Under the pieces are notes generated by a model. It searched no databases, was not told the DNA's origin, and saw nothing but the letters and a program-made list of their open reading frames with translations. A stretch of 64,000 nucleotides of DNA, taken from the NCBI RefSeq assembly GCF_000218685.1, contig NW_006763293.1, positions 3,035,968-3,099,967 on the forward strand, given 5' to 3'. How positions within the stretch are numbered: position 1 is the first letter of the stretch; each line of letters begins with the position of its first letter. A program made the translations under genes and the position numbers. Positions 23,101 to 32,646 of the stretch are shown here, one piece after another. Origin of the DNA: Serpula lacrymans var. lacrymans S7.9. Taxonomy: Eukaryota > Basidiomycota > Agaricomycetes > Boletales > Serpulaceae.

Positions 23101-24180
23101 ACATTACGGGTCAGAGAGTCTGTGCTTACTCCTGACCATTCTGAATATCCTTCAAAGGCACTTCAATCTCTTTCAATGATAACATAGTGGGAGTGTCTTT
23201 GGTTTCCTCCATTTCTATATAATGTATTGCCACCTTTCCATGTGGACAATTCCTAGAAATGTGGCCTTGTTCGCCACAATTGTAACAAATAATGTTTGGG
23301 TTGGGCTAACATTGTCTCTGCATGTTCAAACTCCCAATCTCCATAGGCACACCTGATCCTCCAAATATTCCTGCTGCGTTTGGATGGACTGCATTCTGGG
23401 GCGGCAACCTCTGTGGTGGAGTATAACACAATTGTTGTTGGATATACTGTGGTCTTTGCGTGTCTGTACACGGTACTGCTTGTTGATTTTGTGGTGACGG
23501 GTAGTTTTGATTCTGTTGATAACGAGGTTAATATTGTTGGTACTGTGATGGTAGTCTCTGTTGTGGGGGTTTGTCTCTCTTCCTTTCCAGATTAAGTTCT
23601 TCATTTTGCTGCTCCCACATCCTGGCTGCTACCTTCTATTCTGAGTACATAGTGGGTAGGTTTTCCTGTTGCGAAATACAATCACAAAGGAATTGAGAGA
23701 GGGTGCGGCGAAGGATACTGTGAATGAACGGGTAACTTTCATGTGCATCTGGTGGCAATTTTGCTTCCATAAGTTTGGATTCAAGTCCTCCAAAGTAGGC
23801 ATCAACCGTTATTTCTCTTTGCTCGTAGCTATGAAGAGCAATTTTTGCTTTCAACTTAAGATGGGGGTCCAGGAATTCATTATCTAATTCTTTGATAAAC
23901 TCCGAGATAGTTCCCCAATTTTGTGGTGTAAATAAATCTCCTAGCACTGCAGTTCTGTTGTTGAAATTTGCCTTCCAAGTGTGGCAGGCATTATTGGCTT
24001 TATCGGACAAGATTCGAGACCTTGCAAAAAGGATTTTGGAGGATTTGGTTTGGAAGCTTTTGGGATAAGCAAAAAAGTAATTTGCTAATGCGTTCTTCCA
24101 GTCAATGTACATTTCCTTTTTGCCAATGAATTTAAATGGAGGAGAAGCAAGGACAGTCTTGTTGCCTCAATTGGATTTGT
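20144..24180 (-). pseudogene. gypsy-2 gag-pol relic (minus strand)
   Basis: Pieces follow in the normal order on the minus strand: gag (24112-23636, MYIDWKNALANYF...), CCHC knuckle CYNCGEQGHISRNC (~23300-23250), aspartic protease TLIDSGCTNSVID (~22757-22720), RT (22300-21530, with VYLDNIMIF where YxDD is expected and a deletion in the palm), a poorly preserved RNase H, and integrase (20599-20144, ISDRGPQFMSRF, YYPQTDGQSERINQ). Several stops and frameshifts break it. The integrase is cut at 20144 by the gypsy-1 fragment. No LTR of its own was found. Confidence 0.85.
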
Positions 24181-24416
24181 TGGTCATTCTTGCTGCTAGA
24201 TCGGGTTCAAGGTCCAGAGATTCTTGATTGAACCAATTGTCAGGTTGGTTTTTGGGTAATGAATTCTGAGGTGGGGGAGGAAAGTCTTCCGGTCCTGCGG
24301 ATTGATATAGATTGTCAGGTTCCAGGGCTTCAGCAGCAGCTCCTAGAGATTATGGGGGAGGTGTTTTGGGAGTGACAAGAGGACAGGGTTCTTGATAATG
24401 CTCCAGTTTTAACGAG

Positions 24417-24458
24417 TTAGATAACAAGTCTTAGATAACAAGTCTTAGATAACAAGTC
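24417..24458. repeat. 14-bp tandem repeat, three copies
   Basis: TTAGATAACAAGTC repeated three times head to tail without mismatch, within the leader/gag-upstream region of gypsy-2. Confidence 0.9.
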
Positions 24459-25829
24459 TCTGTTTAATTAAAGTCCGGGTCAAATACAAAGTTGCTGGGA
24501 AAATCTCTTCCTTCTGCTTCCCAAGGTCTCCAGTATTCTATGCCTCCAGTAGACCCTTCACCTTCTAACTCTGTCCCTTCGTCTGATTTGCTTCCAACTA
24601 TATCTTTCAACAAACTTCCCGTTTCCAATTCAATTCTTTCTGTGCAAGGTGTGAAAAGTTGCTCGACTGTCAGGATGAGCGGTGTCTTTCCTCTTCAACT
24701 TTGGTAGGTGTATGAGTATTGCAAGTAGATACGAGTTTGTGGACTGTGATTAACAATGGCCCAGAAGTTGCTTTGGATAATGGTAATGATGAAGCGTTTG
24801 GGGTAGTCTGATTGCTGATTAACAACAAACAGTGTGAGAATTTCTAATACTTCTCAATGTATTCTGAGACATATTGGATATTGTTAATTTTGGTTGTGTA
24901 GTCTTCTCTGTCATGGAATTTCCTCTGTGCGGTTGCAATAGGCTGATCAAATTGAGCTAATCCGGCAACAACTCATCAAATATGATCTTTGGTAGAAGGC
25001 GTAACAATGACAATAGAGGTACTGTGTTGGAGACCAAAATGTGGTCCGAATGCATCAAGATCTTCAACTTGGGGGGAGATAGAGAGTACAACACAGTTGT
25101 GTTAAGTAATTGATGATAGAGAGATTGTTAAGGTGGTTGCTGATACAAAAGTACTGGATGGGTTGATAATGGACTGGAGAGGCGGAGTAGATGTTGTAGT
25201 AGTCTTCAGTAAAAAATAAGGAAGGGATGTCATGGGTGGGTTCTTTGTTGGGCTCTTCCTTAGAACAATACCGCAAAGCAAGGTGTGTTCAAAATTGTAG
25301 GGGAGGAGTTGACTGGGTATGCTAGGGAATGAGAGAGGGCAAATACAATAAAGTTCAAGGAAGGAGGGAATGTGTTCTCGTAACTCGGGCATATTAGACT
25401 CTCAAAGTAGTTGCTCAACGGAATTTGTCTGTGCTGCAGGAATATGAAGATTGAAAGTTCTCTCCATACCTTGTCTGGGATGTTGGAGTACCTCCTCGAG
25501 GCTCCTAGAATTTCTTATACAGATAGCAGAATGGTAGAATATAGATTAGGTGAGGGCAAGAGTGTCATTTATGTCAAGGATGATTTCCTTGATTGGATTG
25601 ATTGGAGAACACAAAGCAGAGGAGTTTTGATAAAGCTCAGTGATCTGCTTGACCATTTCTTCCGCGTCTGGGGTATGGGCTTTGGTAGGGATGGGGAGGA
25701 CCGGGAGCGGCTTATTGAGGGCTGCAAGGGAATTTCTCTGGTGTCTGCGGTCCACTTCTGACACCCACTCTTCTGAGTGCTGTTGGACGTAGATAGGGTG
25801 AAGATAAACAATGTCGCTGATGAGCTTGG
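24459..25829 (-). pseudogene. Upstream (gag-proximal) part of gypsy-2, decayed
   Basis: On the minus strand, frames run in series toward the gypsy-2 gag: a stretch ending ILDINDTLALT at ~25546, MPELREHIPSFLELY (25392-25102), then KLEDLDAFGPHFGLQHS around 25060-25000 and RKFHDREDYTTKINNIQYVS near 24900. Stops separate them. They look like one decayed ORF in front of the gag core, but I do not recognise the protein. The solo LTR at 25830-27645 interrupts this ORF, which seems to continue at 27646-27942. Confidence 0.45.
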
Positions 25830-27645
25830 TGTCATGCACCAAAGTTGATTGGTAGCATGGACAGGTGTCAATAACGAAGCGAATATTCAAAAAGACTCGC
25901 CTTTGCGCCACACAGGCACAGTGCCACGTGGAATAGTAATTAATATTGCCCTTTTTGAACTTGTGGCTGATCAGCACCACCTCTATTAGGCAATCCAGTC
26001 ATGCTCACCTTTGCTTTTCCATCCGGTACTTTCCGCATTTCGGCATTTCGGCAAATTTTCGCGTCGCCACTGGCTACACATTGCATTGCGCCCTCGCTTT
26101 TGTCGTTTCCCTTACTCCCCTTCCTTTGCCTAGCCCCACCATGGGCCCCTTCCTCTCCTTTTTATTCTCACCCGACAGTCGTTTCTGGGTCCCCATTTTA
26201 GTTCACCTCCTCGTCACCTCCACCCTCCTCCTCCTCATCTTCTTTGCACCCCCACCATTTCTGATGTCACCACTTCCTATCCGCTTCCGTTGCCGATCTG
26301 TTGACTACCATGTGCCACTGCTGATATCAGCAAAGCCCCGGCGGCCGGTCCAAATAGGGCAACAGGTCCATCTTCATGACGTCGATCTGCCATCATATAC
26401 TATCAAAACATCGGTCGCTCATCTTGCCTGGTTGGAGCGTGGGTGGGTAATTTTTGAGCTGGAGAAGGTTCATCCCCTTGCGTCGCCCATGTTCATCGCG
26501 GTCCCATTCACTTGGGTACACTTATCTTTTGTCCATCGTCTTCGCTACAGCTACACCTACCACACGCTGCCTGGGACTCACTTGTTCCAAATTGGAACTA
26601 CTCCTCTCCCTCCCTCGTTTGATCAGGTGGTCCAACACAACCAGTCCATTGGTAAGGCCATGGAACTGTCAGATTTGGACTAGGTGGTGGACCGGTGGCT
26701 CCAGTTTCTTTTTTTTCAGCAGAACATTCATTTACAGTGCGATTATTTTTGATTTTTGAATCATTTTTATGGACACATATTTTTTTAGAATGCCTGACTG
26801 ACAATAAAGGAACTGTGTTGATACTGATAGTGTTTTGCCTTGCCCTTTTTTTACTGCATCTTCCCATGACATCATGATCTTCCTGCTCTCTTTTTGCTAT
26901 TGGACTTTACTTTATGGCTGTACAAACCTGTGACATTACTCACAGCATTTATTGTTCTATCCCTTTCTTTTCTTTTTTTGACAATCTTATCCTGTACTAC
27001 CTACGCAGGATTCGTCAGCGTACATTCCTTCCTTCATATTCTTTCTCATTCTTTTTGCACAGCTATACTGTGCATAGCCTACTTTTTTTTTGCTATATAA
27101 ACCCCTGTATATTACCTTGTAAAACAACAAAGCACTCGATTCCAGACTTCTTCTCTACTCTCAAGTTCACTACTCTGCTACTTGTGATCCAGTGTGGTCA
27201 CAATACTTCCCACTTCTACCACTGTCAACTGCTGTCATCGTCACTTCCCACTTTTGAAGTCATTGTCATCCCTTTCGATTAGAGTCCTTCTGAGCACTAC
27301 AGTTTGTGCGTCAGGAGCCTGCTATCACTAGGAACCTCGTCACCTCGTCATCCTCGTCGTTCTCAAACCTACCTTGTGCTACGATTAGCAAGGTAGTGCT
27401 CGTCTATACTCGCCACAAAGCACCTATCTTCTTATAAATTCAACTATCCCTCCTCCTCAAAACCCACACTCATACACCTCTGGGTTTTACTTTGAAGGAT
27501 CTTTATACGTACCACCCCACGAACAACCAGACCACTCCACTGTTCTAGGAGGCAAAGCCCATAAACAAGTTCCGTGGAATCTGGGAGGATTGTGTGTTAG
27601 TTTGTTTTGTGTGTGGTTTTCTAACAACAGTTCTCATCATCGACA
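25830..27645 (+). repeat. Solo gypsy-3 LTR (copy B, 1,816 bp)
   Basis: Full-length match to the 5' LTR at 9141-10963, from TGTCATGCACC to CATCATCGACA, with neither primer site nor gag after it. The flanks are cttgg and tcggt. A 4-bp duplication ttgg/tcgg with one transition is possible but weak. It lies in the minus-strand ORF upstream of gypsy-2. Confidence 0.9.
26141..26683 (+). CDS. Second copy of the LTR U3 ORF
   Basis: Same length and frame as 9452-9994 (a longer start at 25946 is also conserved). It has about 20 amino-acid differences from copy A, mostly conservative (Ile/Val, Leu/Phe, His/Arg, Asn/Asp), with no stop or indel, and is likewise followed by CAATAAAGG. Function unknown. 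Being in a solo LTR, it would need its own promoter to be expressed. Confidence 0.45.
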   Translation: MGPFLSFLFSPDSRFWVPILVHLLVTSTLLLLIFFAPPPFLMSPLPIRFRCRSVDYHVPLLISAKPRRPVQIGQQVHLHDVDLPSYTIKTSVAHLAWLERGWVIFELEKVHPLASPMFIAVPFTWVHLSFVHRLRYSYTYHTLPGTHLFQIGTTPLPPSFDQVVQHNQSIGKAMELSDLD

Positions 27646-27942
27646 TCGGTCTGAAGATATTGGATGATGTCAAAGAGTGTGAGGAATTGGGCAAGAGTGG
27701 TGATAGTAGATGAGATGTCCAGTTTGAGGGGATTGGATGGTGATAGGTGTGGTGATATAGATAGTAAGAGGTTGATGGCGAGGGTGAGAGGAGAGGGATA
27801 GGGATGATGGAGGTATAAAGAAGGTGACAATGAGGGTTTAGACTGATGCAAAGGCAGCAACGGTCTTTTTCAAGGTATAGCGGAATGGTCTTCCAAATTA
27901 TTGCTCTGGAAAAGGATTCAATGGTGAGTGAGTTCAATATTC
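27646..27942 (-). pseudogene. Remnant ORF split by the solo LTR
   Basis: The minus strand encodes a Pro/Ser/Leu-rich stretch ending TLAQFLTLFDIIQYLQTD next to the LTR, plausibly continuing with KLISDIVYLHPIYVQQHSEE at 25829 downward. It is unrecognised and bounded on the right by the LTR at 27943. Confidence 0.35.
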
Positions 27943-28570
27943 TGTCAGACAACAAATACAAAGTTATATAACAACAATGGATGTCTGGTCAAGTCCCTGA
28001 AGAGGGTGGTGAATCAGAGTACTGAGGTTGAAGACTATTGGTATAAGTGCAAATCCAAATTAATATTGAACTAAGGAATAATACATCGAGTATGTACTTC
28101 CTCATATAGTGAACAGCAATGGTCAGACCAAAAAGGGGAAGAGTTAAGAAAGTGGTCTGACCAGCCAACTAATCAATAAGAAAAAAAAGAGAAAGTGGTC
28201 CAATTTATTGTATTTACCAATTGTGTAAGAGACAGTATTGGTAAGAGGTGTACAATTAGCTGTATCAGTAAGCCCATGAGAAGGCACTGATTCATAGCCT
28301 ACCTTGCTTATCTATAGCCCTCCAAAGTATTCCCAGACATAGCATTGAATCATTGCTATGTCATCTGGATATCTTCTCAAGGGTCCACAACAGTTCTCCT
28401 TTGTTGTAAATATGATAGGATGTGAGTATAAATGGAAAATAAAAAGAAAAAGGATAAGAGTAATAGAATACCGACTGTGATTTCTAGTCCAAGAGCAAGA
28501 GGAGTGACAGGGAATAAATTGGATAACCACGACATGATGGGAATGCGATAAGAAAAATTGATTGCTCACA
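27943..28570 (+). repeat. LTR of the 357-957 family (copy 3, 628 bp)
   Basis: TGTCAGACAACAAATACAAAG to GATTGCTCACA, collinear with the whole solo LTR at 357-957 (reverse). The flanking 5-mers tattc and gttgg differ, so it is either rearranged or one end of a deleted element. Confidence 0.88.
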
Positions 28571-28779
28571 GTTGGCACATAAATATCACCTTGTCGGCGT
28601 CAAGTTCACCATGAAGGTAAGCACATCAGGAAAAATGGGGGTAGCTATATAGAGCTTTATAGCACTATAAGTGCTCATAAAGCTGTTGTAGTGGTCAAAC
28701 CTGTTATAGAACCTCTGTCATCTATAGAGCCTCATATAGCTCTATAAATGCTCTTATAGATGTTGGAAATTGTTGTCTG
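28571..28779. other. AT-rich TATAGC-repeat stretch
   Basis: No gene seen. It is rich in TATAGAGC/TATAGCTC steps, like 1767-1930. Confidence 0.4.
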
Positions 28780-28789
28780 GCTGATAAAA

Positions 28790-28912
28790 AAAATTAGCAC
28801 AGATAGGATTTGAACTCTCAACCTGCCAGTCAGCTTTTGGGTGACTAAGCAACCTATAGCCACACATTACATATTTATCCACTACACCATGAGAACTTAT
28901 AAAATATTTTAT
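28790..28912 (-). ncRNA. tRNA-like (SINE-like) sequence
   Basis: On the minus strand a box A-like TGGTGTAGTGG and a box B-like GAGTTCAAATCC are spaced about 70 nt apart, followed after ~10 nt by a T8 run (pol III terminator form). The T-arm folds with one mismatch, but a full cloverleaf is not convincing, so a degenerate tRNA-derived SINE or an old tRNA pseudogene is more likely than a working tRNA. Confidence 0.4.
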
Positions 28913-29555
28913 ACAGGTGTTATACATTGACCTTTCATGGACTTAGATTATTTTGTTACTCATTGTCACCACTTATGTTTGGATACATCATTATTCTTAT
29001 TTTTATAAATATCAAAGATACAAACTACTGTTTCACTAATACAGACTACATAATTGACTAATACTTTATGATTTATTAGCCCTTTTAAGCAGCTTGAACT
29101 ATATTATATAACTATGACCTTTACAGCTATAGGAGCTATGTAGGCAGACTCCAAACCAGTCAACAGATGTGTGTATATGCTATATCCTAGTGCTTAGTGA
29201 TTATATAATCTGATTGTATAATTATCCAAAAATTTACCGAAACTTGAGTTGAGCATAACACACATGGCCAACTGGCACACCTTGTAGAGGTGCCAGATTT
29301 GGCCCTATTTGCCCCTCCGCTCCTTCCACTCAAATCAAGCAGGTCATGACCAATGTCCAGGGAATGACAATTGGAGTTGTAAAAATAGAAAACAATTTGA
29401 ATATAATGTACCTAAGCAATCTATATTGTGCCACAAGTGAAATGGGCTGTGAGTGAGCTGCAAGGATACAGTGTTGCGCAAGGAATGTAAAACACAATTA
29501 TAGCAACATATATAAGGACCTGACTGCCCTATGCTAACCTAAGGACACCACCACA
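28913..29555. other. Noncoding AT-rich spacer
   Basis: No coding frame or repeat match recognised. Confidence 0.4.
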
Positions 29556-30157
29556 ATGCCAGGAAACAGTACTGCAAGCCAGTTAAGTAACATTATAACA
29601 TGTCTACAACAGAATAAACTCATACTTTCAGAAATGATTCAAGGAGTTTTACAGAGCGACAAACCTAGTCACAAAACAGCCCGGGAGTTGCTTATACACA
29701 ATGCACAAAGGATATGTACTGTGCTACACAAGCAGTTGGCCGCTCACCAGTCAGTATTTTCATGGGCATTTGGGCTTGTTAGTGGGGTGTTGTGTAAGGA
29801 GATTGAAGAACTAAGCCAAGAGCAACATGGCCTTCATTTCCAAGGCAAACACTGCGACCACAGAACAGCTAGAAGATACTTTCATGTCAGTATTAGGGAA
29901 AAAAATGAAGATATAGCACCGCACCTTTGGATTGTCATACAAAGGCTTCTCAAAAGTCCCAATAATCAGCACGTGAAACTGAGACAAAATAATGATGAAA
30001 TGCTGGCAGGCTTTGCACCACTGGTGGAGAATAAACTTGGCAAACTGGGTGATACTGAGGAGCTTGCAAGAGACAGTGAGCATGATGAAGAGAGCCCTAT
30101 GAAAAAAAGCCAGAAGCGAGCAGGGGCAAGAAATGCTGCGCTGCTGATGATTGTGAG
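29556..30157 (+). pseudogene. Truncated DUF6589-like protein, N-terminal ~200 residues
   Basis: Starts MPGNSTASQLSNIITCL and reads through helical, charged sequence with HLWIVIQRLLKS and ends KRAGARNAALLMI-V where the gypsy-1 5' LTR begins (30158). The pattern P-H-L-W-x-x-(6)-L followed by an acidic linker and a basic A-x-A-R-N-x-A-L-x-M-I stretch resembles the N-terminal part of the DUF6589 proteins that are multiplied in agaricomycete genomes; that assignment is by recall only. The rest of the gene is absent: beyond the gypsy 3' LTR lies copia-4, not this gene. Confidence 0.5.
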
Positions 30158-30225
30158 TGTTACGATAACACAATTTCCGGACATTTCCTTTCTTTTTCAT
30201 TCTCCGCTTTAAGTTTTAGCTTTCA

Positions 30226-30465
30226 CACATGGTGTTATAATATACTCTAACATACCAATACCCCATAGGATAATACCTCTGATTTGTAAGCCAGCCCAGT
30301 ATGCAGCAGCTATTCTGTGTAAGACGTCCGTGGTTGCATGTCATGTTTAAGATCCTACATTGTAACCTTGGCCATATAGCTCAATTGGTAGAGCAGCTGG
30401 CATGTATCCAGAAGGTTCCAGGTTCAATCCCTGGTTTGGTCATTATCCAATTTTATCACATGGTG
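30226..30465 (+). mobile_element. 222-bp insertion in the gypsy-1 5' LTR with 9-bp target duplication
   Basis: Direct repeats CACATGGTG at 30226-30234 and 30457-30465 bracket 222 bp absent from the 3' LTR, where CACATGGTG occurs once (about 36286-36294). The insert ends in AATTTTAT and contains the tRNA-like unit at 30370-30442, which fits a SINE-type insertion, although the tRNA-like unit lies at the 3' side and not at the 5' end. Confidence 0.8.
30370..30442 (+). tRNA. tRNA-like cloverleaf, degenerate (nominal anticodon UGU)
   Basis: 73 nt. The acceptor stem GGCCATA/TTTGGTC has one mismatch and one G-U; D arm GCTC/GAGC with GG; T arm CCAGG/CCTGG perfect; box A TAGCTCAATTGG and box B GGTTCAATCCC intact; TTTT 10 nt downstream. 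The anticodon stem has a G-A mismatch and position 33 is A, not the universal U. It lies in a young-looking insertion, so it is read as the head of a SINE or a captured tRNA copy, and unlikely to decode. Confidence 0.55.
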
Positions 30466-31286
30466 CCATGCGGCATTTCCCCTTTCTCACGCCGTGTTGC
30501 CTTGCTCTTATCTTAGATTCAACTCTCTCACGCAGTGGAGCTGGCCATACGGGCTAGGCCCTATGACATCATCAGCCACTGCCTCCATCAACTGTATAGT
30601 ACATATGTGCAAACAACCCTGTAGTATTATATATACCCCAATAGATCCAGGAGACTCCTCAACATATGTACTATACCAACTAACTCACTACAGCCCAAGG
30701 GGTACCCACTCCCCACCTTCATCATCTTCTATAGTGTGTTCTGTGTGCGCCGGAGTAACTAACTGTTGGTTGTTACATTAGGACTCACTCCTCTACTCTC
30801 TTGCACGTTTGTGCAAAAAGTCCCACTGGGCACCCGGACTCCAGGGTGAAGGAGATTTGGTTATGGGCTGGGAATATCCCGCATAGCAAATAGGTGCACT
30901 GTTTGCAACGGCCTTGTAGTGCTTTGGGAGAAGAACCAATACCTTTGACACGTGGCCCCCAGCGTTAAGGGGAGTACTATAGCTCAGCAGTCAGTGTGGA
31001 ATCACTGAATTTACATACAAAACTTCACTTTCTCTTTCCTCTGACCAGGCCAGGCACTTGCCTCTGCCAGTCTGGAGAAGGGTTGACAGCTTAACAAGCG
31101 GACCACCCCCTGACAACCATTCGGACCAGGGTTTAATACGAATACTTTTATATACATTTCAAATACTATAGTGTGGGTAGTTGGAGATTGAGATCCGATA
31201 CTCAGCAGGGAAGAGGTAGATCCGCAGATAGCAAGCGGGGACCCCCTGTTACCTTTTTTGTACCTTACCAAAGAGAATAAGTCGAC

Positions 31287-32351
31287 ATGTTGTTGCAACC
31301 CCAAGATGTCAACGCTCTGTTGCATAGCATGCGACAGCAAATCCTGGCGTTGGCCACGCAACTCGCCGAGATACAGGCAAACCCCCCTGTAGCAACCCCC
31401 TCGGTGGAAAAGAAGTTCAACAAGAAAGTCAAAGTCATCGCTGACCCTGGTGCCTTCCAGGGAGACAGAGCGCAATTTGCCAAATGGTGGATCAAGCTCC
31501 AGATTTGGGTCAAGGCAAACTGGGACGCGTTTGCCGACGATTTTGAGGTAGCTACTGCAGTGCTATCTTGACTAAAAGGACCGGTGGCAGGTCGATACAC
31601 CCAAGTAAGACTCCAGGAGTGCTACACCACGGGTGTGTGGCCTACCTGGGACAATCTCAAGATTGAGATCGAAAAATATTTCAAACCACAGGCTGAGCGT
31701 GACTGGGCTTGCCAACAAATCTGTTCCTTCAAGCAAGGCAACATGAGGATGGACAATTATGTCACCCGGTTCCTGGCCCTCTCCATCCAATGAGGGCTAG
31801 GCAGTGAACATGCAGTAGAACTGCTGGAACGCAATATGAACCCCCGCATTGCAGAACAGATCTACTTGCAGGATACAAGAAGCGATAACTTGGCCCTGGC
31901 GGCTGAGGAAGTACGACGAGTTGGTAGAGTCATGGAGCTCTACGCTATGCACCAAGGTGGCGGGTCCACCACCAAAAACAACTCATCCCAGAGGCGCCCT
32001 GGGTCATCAAACCATCAAAATCATTCTCACGGGTTCAAGCTGTTTGGGCTGCAGCCAGGACAGGGTGCTCCTATAGATATCGGCGCGGTCCAAGGCGGAC
32101 AGATGCGCAGATTCAAGGGCAACTGTTACAACTGTGGCCAAGAGGGGCACATGTCCCGAGATTGTAGAAACGGGGTGCAGGCCGCCCAACAAAAAAATAA
32201 CCAAGGGCTCCAGGCGCGCCAATCAAAAACCGAAAAACCGGACGATCAGCTCAACTCTTTGGCCGGTCGTTCATACAACGAAATCCGGGCCTTTTTCTAT
32301 GACCAACAGGTCAATGAAATGAAGGTTCAGGGAAAAGAGTTCAGAGCTTAG
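31287..32351 (+). pseudogene. gypsy-1 gag
   Basis: One frame with TGA stops at 31569-31571 and 31791-31793, ending at TAG 32349-32351. It encodes the capsid-like helical region (FQGDRAQFAKWW, RYTQVRLQECY, KQGNMRMDNYVTRF) and a zinc knuckle CYNCGQEGHMSRDC at 32125-32166. The start MLLQPQDVNALLH is also found, reversed, at about 19535. Pol follows in another frame. Confidence 0.88.
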
Positions 32352-32646
32352 GTCACTTGGGTGCCTTTGCTCCTATGAACAATGAAGTAAACCACAACAA
32401 GGTGGCCCCTGCTCCGGGGTGTTGCACGAGCAATAAAGGAAAGATGGGGATGGCTCCCCAATTTGTAGATAGATTTTTTAATTTGTTATCAGAAGTATGT
32501 ACTTGTATGAAGCAATGTGATTGTAATATTTATGATACTACCGCTGCACCAGCGTCTCCCTTGGAGTGTGGCCCCGGAAAGACAAGCACTAGGGTGGTAA
32601 AAATAAAATAGAAAAACATGTTTCCTTTGATACTTCTTCTTCTTCT

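Noticed and set aside
1353..28575. GTTGG next to the 1358 LTR (left) and next to the 27943 LTR (right) as two ends of one split element
   Set aside because: A 5-mer match between sites 27 kb apart in a repeat block is not significant, and the intervening sequence is not one element.
30370..30442. Functional tRNA-Thr(UGU) gene
   Set aside because: Position 33 is A, the anticodon stem has a mismatch, and the unit lies within an insertion in an LTR, so it is treated as SINE-like.
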